In this document: positions 1-7,179 of the stretch, piece after piece
How positions within the stretch are numbered: position 1 is the first letter of the stretch
How the letters are laid out: each line of letters starts with the position of its first letter
Source: Scytonema sp. UIC 10036
GTDB lineage: Bacteria; Cyanobacteriota; Cyanobacteriia; Cyanobacteriales; Nostocaceae
Length of the DNA stretch: 13,842 nt
Reading direction: 5' to 3'
Assembly: GCF_009725235.1 (NCBI RefSeq)
Contig: NZ_WJFC01000281.1
Location: forward strand, 1-13,842
Made by a program: the position numbers and the translations under genes
The notes under the pieces: model-generated
Told to the model about the DNA's origin: nothing
The model's input: only the letters and a program-made list of their open reading frames with translations
Databases searched by the model: none

Positions 1-108
1 GACTGGGGATTGGGGACTGGGGACTGGAGAGAACTACTCAATAACTAATTACCAATCACCAATCGCTAATTGCCAGTCCCCAATCCCCAATCGCCAATCG
101 CTACTTGA
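1..108. repeat. Degenerate heptamer (STRR) array with inverted halves
   Basis: Positions 1-28 are four 7-bp units of the form GAYTGGR. Positions 39-108 read as ten degenerate units in one 7-bp phase, most of the form YARTNNC (CAATCAC, CAATCGC, CAGTCCC, CAATCCC and similar). The two halves are in opposite orientation: bases 1-20 pair with 73-92 with a single mismatch, so a strong stem with a 52-nt loop is possible. The array ends exactly at the flippase stop codon (complement of 109-111), so it lies just downstream of the last gene and could act as a transcript end or mRNA-stabilising structure. The left edge of the window cuts it, so its full length is unknown. Confidence 0.85.
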
Positions 109-1449
109 TTAAAAGAGAGATTGAATTGGCAGCCCAAATCCTAAATAACTCCGAATTGTAATAAACAGAGCAAGTACTCCTGTATAAAAGGCTGTGATTT
201 GAATATCTTGACTAAAACAAGAAAGTTTTTCCTTCCAAAGTCCGTAAAGGTTAACTGCATATAGAGGAAAATCGCTCAATGCAATAACTATAATTGCTCC
301 AAGCGTGCCGAATTTATAATACAAAACTGGTAATATGAATGTAATTGTTGCAAACCGAGCAAAATTACTTTGGGCTGAGTAAAGAGGTTTGCCAATTGCT
401 AATAAAGCAGGGCTGATTGTATGGAATAGTATGGAAAACCAGACACCACAGCATAAAATGGGCATCATCCAGGTTGCTTCAGCATACCTATTATCGTACA
501 AGACTGCAATTACCATATCGCCGACAGTTACAATAGAAGCTAATACAACCGCAAACCCCAGTAACATAAGCCGTCGTTGACGAAGTATTTTTGCTCGTAA
601 GGTTTCCCTTGGTGCATCATTTAGGTTTGAGATCGCGGGAAAAATCACTTTATAACTAAGTTGTCTGATAATATCTCGGGGTATGCTTGCTAAAGTATAA
701 GCAACTGTGTAAACACCTAGCATTTGTAATGACAGCAGCTTACCTAATACCAACCGATCGGATTGCTCGGCAGCAAACATCAAGCCTGATGAAATAAACA
801 TCCACTTCCCAAAGGATAAAATCTCGTTGAGGGCTTCTGGTTCCCAACCGAAACGAGTGGGATCTTCAGGTGCTAACCAGTAGCTGCTAATCATTTTGTA
901 CAGTCCTCCTAGCGCCACTCCAAAACCTAAAGTCCAAATACTAGGGTAGAACCAAACTAAGACAATCAAGCTGGAAAGATAGCACAACTGCAATACGAGT
1001 TCGTAAAGGTTGAGCTTACCCAATTCCATTCGTCGGTGAAGACTGTGCAAACCAATAGAACTAAATCCATCAAAAACTGAGGAAAGCACAACTATGGGAA
1101 TTAACCACAAAAAGCGTTGGTCATTATAAAAGCTTGCAATAGGAAAAGTGAGAATAAGACAGACAATCCAGACGATCAAACCGCGAATGACTTGTAGTGT
1201 TTTTGCAGTCCTCAGGAAAGCTGGATCGTCTCCCCGCTTGCTGTGGATTATACTTTGACCAATACCAAGGTCTGAGAATAATTCAAGACCGACTCTTAAG
1301 GTATTAACTAATGCCATTAAACCAAAAAACTCCGGTACAAGCAGTCGAGTGAGAATTAAATTGTTACCAAACCGTAGGACTTGAATCCCGCCGAACCCAA
1401 GCACTGTCCAAATGGCTCCACGGATGGCTTGCTTTTTCACAGATTTCAT
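109..1449 (-). CDS. Wzx-like polysaccharide flippase (MOP superfamily)
   Basis: A 446-residue, very hydrophobic protein with many membrane segments throughout. The N-terminus has the pattern of the polysaccharide-synthesis/WzxC group of MOP exporters: a short basic start (MKSVKKQ), then GAIWTVLGFGGIQVLRF, then LTRLLVPEFFGLMAL, and a later DLGIGQSII stretch. Members of this family move lipid-linked oligosaccharide units across the inner membrane for polymerisation. The length is a little below the roughly 480 residues usual for WzxC-type proteins, but the frame is intact. The start is ATG with no clear Shine-Dalgarno site upstream. It is the last gene of the block, 53 bp after the acyltransferase, and its stop codon touches the heptamer array at the window edge. 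Family assignment is firm; the substrate is inferred only from the surrounding glycosyltransferases. Confidence 0.9.
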   Translation of the reverse strand: MKSVKKQAIRGAIWTVLGFGGIQVLRFGNNLILTRLLVPEFFGLMALVNTLRVGLELFSDLGIGQSIIHSKRGDDPAFLRTAKTLQVIRGLIVWIVCLILTFPIASFYNDQRFLWLIPIVVLSSVFDGFSSIGLHSLHRRMELGKLNLYELVLQLCYLSSLIVLVWFYPSIWTLGFGVALGGLYKMISSYWLAPEDPTRFGWEPEALNEILSFGKWMFISSGLMFAAEQSDRLVLGKLLSLQMLGVYTVAYTLASIPRDIIRQLSYKVIFPAISNLNDAPRETLRAKILRQRRLMLLGFAVVLASIVTVGDMVIAVLYDNRYAEATWMMPILCCGVWFSILFHTISPALLAIGKPLYSAQSNFARFATITFILPVLYYKFGTLGAIIVIALSDFPLYAVNLYGLWKEKLSCFSQDIQITAFYTGVLALFITIRSYLGFGLPIQSLF

Positions 1450-1502
1450 AATTTTTTATGGAGTAGGTCAAAGTGTAAATCTTCCTGATATTCATTAGTC
1501 GC

Positions 1503-2597
1503 TTATACGGGAGTGGGCTTTTCAAGCTTTTGAGCGGGTTTAATCTGTTGGCTTAAAGCAATAGATGGTTTCTCCACTATGTACCACATAATGGTGGCAA
1601 ACCCGACACAAGCAATAATTCCCAGGAATAAGCAAAAGGCTTCACTTAAAACACTGCGATTGAGTAACTTGTATCCTATGAAAAAAACAGCTCCAAGGAT
1701 GGGAGTATGAGTTAAATACACGCTGTAAGAAACTCGACCGAGAAATTGCAGCCCCTGCCACTTCAACCAATGCATGCGATTGGCTCTTCCTACTTCCAAC
1801 AAAATTATGGCAGTTATTACACAAGCGATCGCAAACTTTGATGCTGTAGCCGTTGCAGTCGTAACCAAAAACCCTGAATACAAATAAAAAAATACGGGGT
1901 TTAACTGACCGTACCAAGACCAGTAAGAAAAAACACCCAGTAAAAATCCATACCACAAAGGTAAAAATATAATTGGTCTGCCAAGATCTTCAAACACACC
2001 TAGAGGAAACAAAGCAGCAAGAATAGCAGAGGGGACAAACACAAGAGCTCGACTAAAGCGAATATTCCTAGAAGAACTGAGCCATTGTGTTAACCATAAC
2101 AACCCGCAAAAAACTAGGTAAAATTGTATTTCCAGAGATAACGTCCAGTAAACATCATTAATATTTTTAAAGCCAAGAAGTTCTTGCAAATAGAATAGGT
2201 GTGCTAACAATCTCTGAAAAGACAGAGGTTGATCCATTGGCTCAAATGGTACACCTTTGAGATGTGAAGACAGGAATCCAAAACCTAAAACTACGAGAAT
2301 AGATACATAATAAGGTGGATTCAATCGAGCCAAACGACGCAAACTGAAATACCCTGTATAGAGCAAGTCAACCTTTGCCTCACGCAGCGAGTGTGCAATT
2401 ACAAAACCACTTAAGACAAAGAAGATGGCTACACCTAAGGTTCCCCAGTCAAAAACAAAAGTGGCAAACCATTGGGGTAAAGAACCAGTGAGTGCGGCTA
2501 TACGCCCATCAAGTGCAGCATGGGATAAAACAACCCATAAGGCTGCAATACCGCGTAGGGCGTCAACAAAGTAAAAATGAACTTTGGGCTTGATCAT
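1503..2597 (-). CDS. Membrane acyltransferase, acyltransferase-3 (OafA/YrhL) family
   Basis: A 364-residue multi-pass membrane protein. Residues 11-26 (VDALRGIAALWVVLSH) hold the family signature with the candidate catalytic His26. FFVLSGFVI follows at about 59-67, a basic LRRLARLNPPYY segment at 86-97, and WTLSLEIQFYL at 151-161 with the conserved Trp and Glu. About ten hydrophobic segments run to a short charged tail. Proteins of this family transfer acetyl or other acyl groups from the cytoplasmic side to sugars of O-antigens and exopolysaccharides, so an acyl decoration of the repeat unit is the likely job. The acyl group and target sugar cannot be deduced. The start is ATG with no obvious ribosome binding site. 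It lies 88 bp after the GT4 gene at 2686, with a double palindrome at that boundary. Confidence 0.9.
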   Translation of the reverse strand: MIKPKVHFYFVDALRGIAALWVVLSHAALDGRIAALTGSLPQWFATFVFDWGTLGVAIFFVLSGFVIAHSLREAKVDLLYTGYFSLRRLARLNPPYYVSILVVLGFGFLSSHLKGVPFEPMDQPLSFQRLLAHLFYLQELLGFKNINDVYWTLSLEIQFYLVFCGLLWLTQWLSSSRNIRFSRALVFVPSAILAALFPLGVFEDLGRPIIFLPLWYGFLLGVFSYWSWYGQLNPVFFYLYSGFLVTTATATASKFAIACVITAIILLEVGRANRMHWLKWQGLQFLGRVSYSVYLTHTPILGAVFFIGYKLLNRSVLSEAFCLFLGIIACVGFATIMWYIVEKPSIALSQQIKPAQKLEKPTPV

Positions 2598-2668
2598 TGG
2601 ATTGAATATGGGAATACATAGAGAAGAACATTTGAGGGAATCGCTAATTTTATTAGTTTGTAGTTATG

Positions 2669-2686
2669 GCGCATGCGCTTAAGCGC
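2669..2686. repeat. Two overlapping GC-rich palindromes at the GT4 stop
   Basis: A perfect 10-bp palindrome GCGCATGCGC (2669-2678) shares its GCGC with a perfect 12-bp palindrome GCGCTTAAGCGC (2675-2686). The second ends on the first transcribed base of the GT4 TAG stop codon. The surrounding spacer is AT-rich, so the block stands out. On the transcript it could form only short 4-bp stems, too weak for an ordinary intrinsic terminator, and no T run follows directly. It may be a protein-binding site, a repeat remnant or chance. Confidence 0.45.
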
Positions 2687-3966
2687 TACATTTTGCTGAT
2701 AACAGCGGTTTTTACTGGTAAAGTCTCCGTTTGTGATTGATGGGGACGAATGGGTTCTACACGTCCTTGTAATGCTTCACTCATAACGTGATATAGTCGC
2801 GTCACTTCGTGGATAATGTTAAACTCTTTTTCAACTTTTGCTCGACCCGCCGTGCCAAATTTTGCTCGCAGTTCGGGATTTTGGAGTAATTTTTCAATAC
2901 GATCTGCAAGGGAAATCGCATCCCCTGCTGGAACAATGTAGCCATTAACACCATTCTCGACTAGCTCGCTGACTCCAGCAATTTGCGTTGCTACAACTGG
3001 CACACCTGCAGCCATGGCTTCCATCAGGACAACAGGTATGCCTTCTGCAAAGCTGGACATCACAAACACATCTGTCTGTTGCAAATACAGGCGTACTTCT
3101 GCTTGGGATTTATAACCTACATATTCAACACGATTTGTCAATCCCAGTTTGGCGGTTATTTTTTCCAATTGGGATCGATCGGGTCCATCTCCAACCACTG
3201 TAAGCACGAGATCTGGATGGGTATCTTTTAAAGCAGCAAGGCTTTCTAGTAGAATGGGTAATCCTTTGACAGCCGCCAGTCGTCCCACAAAAAGCAGCCG
3301 TTTTCCCAAGTGGTTGTGAGTCACAACATCAAATAACGTTGGATCGATACCGCAATGAATGATGTGCATTTTATTCCATTTGTCAATAGGCGCAAACACC
3401 ATTCCTTGGCTGCGGGCATAATGGCTGATACAGCAGACAAACAGCGATCGCTTGATTTTTTCGTCAAGTCGCCAACGGTGAGGTTCAAAAAAGATGTTTG
3501 GGCCGTGAAGTGTAAAGCTGTAAGTAAACCCACTTAACTCAGATGCTAGCATTGCTACAGTACCACTAGAACTTGCCAAGTGATTGTGCAGGTGTTCTAT
3601 ACGCTTGATCTTGATTTGTTGAGCGAGAATACCGGCTTCCACAAAGTAGAACAGTTGATAGATTAATCCGCGCCATCCTGGTTGTTGTGTAGCCCATGCT
3701 AGCTTCAACGCCCGCCAGTATCTGCTTGGAGCACTGAAAAATAGACCCAGATGCGCCAACAGTAAAGCAATGGGATTGGGGGGAAGAATGTAGAAGGTGC
3801 GATCGCGTTCGCTTTTCTGTTCCGGTCCTACCATATGTTCATCCCCCGTGCGGCGAATGGAAAAGGTATGAACTTCTACACCAAGTTCTCGCAAACCAGC
3901 AACTTCACGTTGAATAAAGGTATCCGTTGCTCTCGGATACTCACCCGTTAGATAGGCAATCCGCAT
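2686..3966 (-). CDS. Glycosyltransferase family 4, retaining
   Basis: A 426-residue soluble GT-B enzyme. The N-domain opens with MRIAYLTGEYPRATDTFIQREV, seen in exopolysaccharide and colanic-acid type GT4 enzymes, and contains LHNHLASSSG (126-135) and FTLHGPN (151-157). The C-domain has LLFVGRLAAVKG (224-235), VVGDGP (257-262) and the EX7E motif as EGIPVVLME (Glu308 and Glu316), followed by AMAAGVPVVAT. It should add one sugar from a nucleotide-sugar donor to the lipid-linked repeat unit on the cytoplasmic face; donor and linkage are not readable. The ATG start is 3 bp after the SDR gene stop. A GGGGGG run inside the last SDR codons could serve as its ribosome binding site, implying translational coupling. 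Confidence 0.93.
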   Translation of the reverse strand: MRIAYLTGEYPRATDTFIQREVAGLRELGVEVHTFSIRRTGDEHMVGPEQKSERDRTFYILPPNPIALLLAHLGLFFSAPSRYWRALKLAWATQQPGWRGLIYQLFYFVEAGILAQQIKIKRIEHLHNHLASSSGTVAMLASELSGFTYSFTLHGPNIFFEPHRWRLDEKIKRSLFVCCISHYARSQGMVFAPIDKWNKMHIIHCGIDPTLFDVVTHNHLGKRLLFVGRLAAVKGLPILLESLAALKDTHPDLVLTVVGDGPDRSQLEKITAKLGLTNRVEYVGYKSQAEVRLYLQQTDVFVMSSFAEGIPVVLMEAMAAGVPVVATQIAGVSELVENGVNGYIVPAGDAISLADRIEKLLQNPELRAKFGTAGRAKVEKEFNIIHEVTRLYHVMSEALQGRVEPIRPHQSQTETLPVKTAVISKM

Positions 3967-3969
3967 AAC

Positions 3970-5007
3970 CTAGCCCCCCACAGTTTGTAACGAAGGTATG
4001 GGAGAAGGCACGCCTAACAGTTCCATATCGCTACAACTGCGATCGATTGCCTCATCAAGAGAATACTTGGGTTGCCATTGCAAAACTTTTTTGGCACGAG
4101 TGTTGGGATATTGGAACGGCTTAAACCGAGCATCCAGCACTCTGGGAATAAAGATACCAGGAAACCTTGCTTGCCCTTTCAGGATCTGTTGGTTATACGT
4201 CCAGAAAATCCATGCTAAGAACCGCATGACCGGCCAACTAATGGAAATCATGCGTGGTAAAGAATCTAAACGTTGAGCCAGTTTCTGGGCATAAACATTT
4301 TGGGTAGGCAAATTGTCATCAATGATATTGAGAGTTTCTCCAATTGCCTCATCACGCTCTACAGCCCTGATAATTGCATCTGCACAATTTTCAACATATG
4401 CCAATGGACATTTTGCGTTACCACCGACTTTTAACCATAAGTTGCCAACTAACGGAGCTCCAATACAAGTATTCCAGAGGTTATCTCTTCCATAAATCAT
4501 TCCAGGACGAATGTATGTCACTGGTGCTCTATAGTTTTTCTCAAACTCGCGGACAAGTTCTTCCTGGAGGAGCTTGACTTGAGCGTACTCATCGCGCTCA
4601 AGAGGTTTGGTCTCAAGGGGAGTCTCTTCAGTAATTGCTCTACCAGATGAGTAGTCGTATACCGAGAAGGTGCTAATGTCAACTAACCGGAAGACTTCAG
4701 CTTGAATCATTGCATCAAGCAAGTTTTCTGTGGCAATAACTGTGCCAGCAAATCGAGCATAAAAGTCACCATCTTTAACCACTGCCAAATGGATGACTGC
4801 ATCTACACCCCGCAGAGCATCGACAATCCCATCCTTTCGCCGCAAATCGAGACGGACAAGTTCTACTGATGGGTGATTGTGCCAAGCAAGGCGAGTGACA
4901 GAACTTGCAGGTCTTACAACTGCACGCACTTGATGTCCCTGTCGCAGGGCTTCCGCAACAACATACTTACCCAGATAACCTGATGCTCCTGTTATCAGTA
5001 ATCTCAT
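3970..5007 (-). CDS. NAD(P)-dependent sugar epimerase/reductase, extended SDR family
   Basis: A 345-residue protein with the extended short-chain dehydrogenase/reductase layout. The Rossmann motif GASGYLG is at residues 7-13. The active-site pair is Tyr141-x3-Lys145 (EYAQVK), with STFSVYD (112-118) supplying the Ser/Thr position. YIRPGMIYG lies in the substrate half. Such enzymes epimerise, reduce or dehydrate nucleotide sugars. The gene overlaps the preceding Gfo/Idh/MocA gene by four bases (ATGA), so the two are translationally coupled and probably act on the same sugar. The particular reaction cannot be assigned: it resembles general NAD-dependent epimerase/dehydratase proteins rather than a named step such as GalE or RfbB. 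The last codons are followed 3 bp later by the GT4 start. Confidence 0.9.
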   Translation of the reverse strand: MRLLITGASGYLGKYVVAEALRQGHQVRAVVRPASSVTRLAWHNHPSVELVRLDLRRKDGIVDALRGVDAVIHLAVVKDGDFYARFAGTVIATENLLDAMIQAEVFRLVDISTFSVYDYSSGRAITEETPLETKPLERDEYAQVKLLQEELVREFEKNYRAPVTYIRPGMIYGRDNLWNTCIGAPLVGNLWLKVGGNAKCPLAYVENCADAIIRAVERDEAIGETLNIIDDNLPTQNVYAQKLAQRLDSLPRMISISWPVMRFLAWIFWTYNQQILKGQARFPGIFIPRVLDARFKPFQYPNTRAKKVLQWQPKYSLDEAIDRSCSDMELLGVPSPIPSLQTVGG

Positions 5008-6053
5008 ATTTGATTTGCCTCCAGAAGTAATAATTGCACTAAACGATTTGTTCGTTCCATGTCCTCAAAAGTAATTGGTGGCATTTCGCCATTGGCTAAC
5101 GCTGTATAAGTTTTATCTAAAAGACGGTGCAGACCTTCATAGGGAGTTTTTTGCATAACCTTGCGGCGGAAGTTAGTCATTGAAGCTCCCATCAACTCCC
5201 ATCCGTTAACAAAATGGTTTATCAACGGCGAGAGTAATTTACCGCCACGAGGTATAACACAGCGAAGGTAAGGCTGAAATAAATCTGTTTCCGCGTAACC
5301 TTTTGAACCACGTACTATAACAAAGAAACACTGGGGTAACGCGTGACAGGTGAATCGAATCCGAGCGTGTTTTGAGCCTCCAATGACGATCGCATCTAAG
5401 TCGTCGTACTTGAATAAATCTCCACCACCGTGATTGCTCCAAGCAGCGCTGACACGGTCGAAATCTGGAATAAAGCGCACCACTAAGGAGCACAGGTGTG
5501 TAATAAAATCATGAACAACTCCTGCAGGAAGTTTGTGAATGGGATTGGGCAGATTTTCGTCTGCAAATGGTCCGCCACTGCGAACATCAACTGCTACGCG
5601 AACTTCAACTTCCTGCACTTCACCAATAGTACCATTATCAACCAATTGTTTGATAGCAAGGACTTGTTCGTTGAAACAGTAGTTTTGGTTTTCAATTAGC
5701 CAACGATTTTGAGACTGTGAGAACGTCCAAAGTTCTTTGAATTCATCATAAGTTGGTGTAATAGGTTTCTCACAAAAAACGTGTACGTTAGCTTCCAAGC
5801 AATCCTTAGCAATCCGCTTGTGAGTATTAGGAGGAGTCAAAATATGAACTACATCAGGCTTCACCGCATCTAACATTTGACGGTAATCCGTGTAGAGCGA
5901 GTCAGCACCAAAGCGTCGTGCTGCATATCTAGCCGCAGCTTTTGAAAGGTCACATACACCAGCTAGATGAGCGCGATCGCATTCAGACAAAAATTTTAAA
6001 TGCTCTTTAGAAATTGCCCCTGTGCCAATTACGGCTGATTTAAGTTTTGTCAT
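5004..6053 (-). CDS. Gfo/Idh/MocA-family oxidoreductase
   Basis: A 349-residue protein. The N-terminal Rossmann motif is VIGTGAIS (8-15), the conserved Glu-Lys-Pro is CEKPIT (94-99), and the C-terminal alpha/beta domain carries HDFITH (181-186), matching the usual catalytic Asp/His helix. Family members use NAD(P) to oxidise or reduce sugars, often nucleotide sugars, or inositols. Its partner is probably the SDR encoded next, with a 4-bp ATGA overlap. The start ATG is itself part of a TTGTCAT heptamer repeat (complement), and nothing like a Shine-Dalgarno sequence lies in the 69 bp upstream, all of which is repeat. No other start fits, because an in-frame TGA is two codons upstream of the ATG and the Rossmann strand begins at residue 6. 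Translation may depend on coupling from the upstream GT2. Confidence 0.92.
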   Translation of the reverse strand: MTKLKSAVIGTGAISKEHLKFLSECDRAHLAGVCDLSKAAARYAARRFGADSLYTDYRQMLDAVKPDVVHILTPPNTHKRIAKDCLEANVHVFCEKPITPTYDEFKELWTFSQSQNRWLIENQNYCFNEQVLAIKQLVDNGTIGEVQEVEVRVAVDVRSGGPFADENLPNPIHKLPAGVVHDFITHLCSLVVRFIPDFDRVSAAWSNHGGGDLFKYDDLDAIVIGGSKHARIRFTCHALPQCFFVIVRGSKGYAETDLFQPYLRCVIPRGGKLLSPLINHFVNGWELMGASMTNFRRKVMQKTPYEGLHRLLDKTYTALANGEMPPITFEDMERTNRLVQLLLLEANQI

Positions 6054-6137
6054 TTGTCATTTGTCATTTGTCATTTGTCATTTGTCATTAGCCATTAGCA
6101 ATTAGCCATTAGCAATTAGCCATTAGCCATTAGCCAT
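6047..6137. repeat. Thirteen-unit heptamer (STRR) array bridging two genes
   Basis: Six units of TTGTCAT (6047-6088) pass without a break into seven units of TAGCCAT/TAGCAAT (6089-6137), thirteen 7-bp units in one phase. On the minus strand these read ATGACAA and ATGGCTA/ATTGCTA. The right-hand end codes for the last residues MANG and the stop of the GT2 gene; the left-hand end supplies the start codon of the oxidoreductase gene. The 69-bp intergenic space is therefore pure repeat and holds no promoter, terminator or ribosome binding site of usual form. The array gives a chain of overlapping stop and start codons, described in the findings. Confidence 0.95.
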
Positions 6138-7121
6138 TTTGTATTCCACAATAGTGCGCTGCTGCTTGGATAAGCGAGACAGGTGAAACTTAATTTGACC
6201 TTGTAGTTGAGGGAATTTATCTAACACGCAAAATAGAGCGTAAACAATTGCATCTGATGGTGGAAAGTTTCTTTTGCGCGTGAAACGATACACCCGGTAA
6301 GCTAAAAAAGCATAAGCTAGTAATAGTAATACTATGCTCAGTCCCATTGTTGGCAGTACACCAGCGATCGCCAACAAAGGAAAAAACAAACCCCAGAGCC
6401 AAATTCTACGACTTTCCCTCACCCAATGTCGCTCTGGGCTGCGACCGTGCAGCCAAGCACCTTCTGCATAAGCATGACCGTTACGAATTGTTCGCTTCCA
6501 CCATTGTCCAAAACGTAGAATTTGGGCATCGTGTAGAGTCATTTCTGCATCAATACGCAGAATTTTACCACCTATTTGACGCAGCCGCACGCACAATTCT
6601 GGTTCTTCTCCTGCGATTAGTACCGGATTGAAACCTCCAACCTTTTTGAATGCATTTACCCGCATCATGGCGTCACCTCCACAAGCCTTGGCTTCACCGA
6701 CAGGGGTATTCCATTCGATATCACAGAGGAGATTGTAAATTGATTTGTGAGGAAATTCTTCTCGACGACGTCCGCACACAACTACAACATCTGGATGAGC
6801 GACTAAACTACGCTCCGCCTTTTCCAACCATCCTTCGACAATTCGACAGTCTCCATCTACAAATTGAACAAATTCTACCTCTGGGTTCACCTGCAATAAG
6901 TGTTCAAAACCTACATTTCTTGCACGAGCTGCTGTAAAAGGAATAGATGAATCAAGTTCTACTACATGAACATCAAGGGATTGAGCGAGTGCGACGCTAC
7001 TATCCGTTGAGCCAGAATCAACGTAAACAACAATTCGGTTTTCCCCGATCGCTGATTTTAAACAATGATAGAGACGCTCTCCTTCGTTGCGTCCGATGAC
7101 AACAACTCCAATAGGTTGCAA
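6123..7121 (-). CDS. Glycosyltransferase family 2 with C-terminal membrane segments
   Basis: A 332-residue GT-A enzyme. VVVIGRNEG (6-14) starts the fold, DSGSTDSS (35-42) is the nucleotide-binding region, and VDGDC (88-92) holds the metal-binding DxD. GEEPELCVRLR (171-181) is the usual acidic catalytic region. Two hydrophobic segments (about 240-255 and 258-277) follow a basic WKRTIRNGHAYAEG stretch and anchor it to the membrane. It should add one sugar to the lipid-linked unit. The start is TTG, supported by a consensus AGGAGG seven bases upstream and by an in-frame TAG further upstream with no intervening ATG. The last residues MANG and the TAA stop are encoded by the heptamer array, so the original C-terminus may have been altered by repeat invasion. 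Confidence 0.9.
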   Translation of the reverse strand: MQPIGVVVIGRNEGERLYHCLKSAIGENRIVVYVDSGSTDSSVALAQSLDVHVVELDSSIPFTAARARNVGFEHLLQVNPEVEFVQFVDGDCRIVEGWLEKAERSLVAHPDVVVVCGRRREEFPHKSIYNLLCDIEWNTPVGEAKACGGDAMMRVNAFKKVGGFNPVLIAGEEPELCVRLRQIGGKILRIDAEMTLHDAQILRFGQWWKRTIRNGHAYAEGAWLHGRSPERHWVRESRRIWLWGLFFPLLAIAGVLPTMGLSIVLLLLAYAFLAYRVYRFTRKRNFPPSDAIVYALFCVLDKFPQLQGQIKFHLSRLSKQQRTIVEYKMANG

Positions 7122-7128
7122 AGTAAAA

Positions 7129-7134
7129 CCTCCT
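7129..7134 (-). promoter_or_regulatory. Consensus ribosome binding site setting a TTG start
   Basis: AGGAGG on the minus strand is separated by seven bases from TTG at 7119-7121. It is the strongest Shine-Dalgarno match in the window, and it decides the start of the GT2 gene that ends at 6123, which has no ATG in the right place. Confidence 0.85.
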
Positions 7135-7179
7135 AAAATGATAGGCTAAATAAAATCTGATACTTCGAGAGATATCCTC

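Noticed and set aside
389..580. Plus-strand open frames scattered under the minus-strand genes (for example 389-580, 2983-3231, 8868-9413)
   Set aside because: They lie wholly or almost wholly inside well-supported minus-strand genes in other frames, have no domain pattern or ribosome binding site, and their composition reflects the opposite strand.
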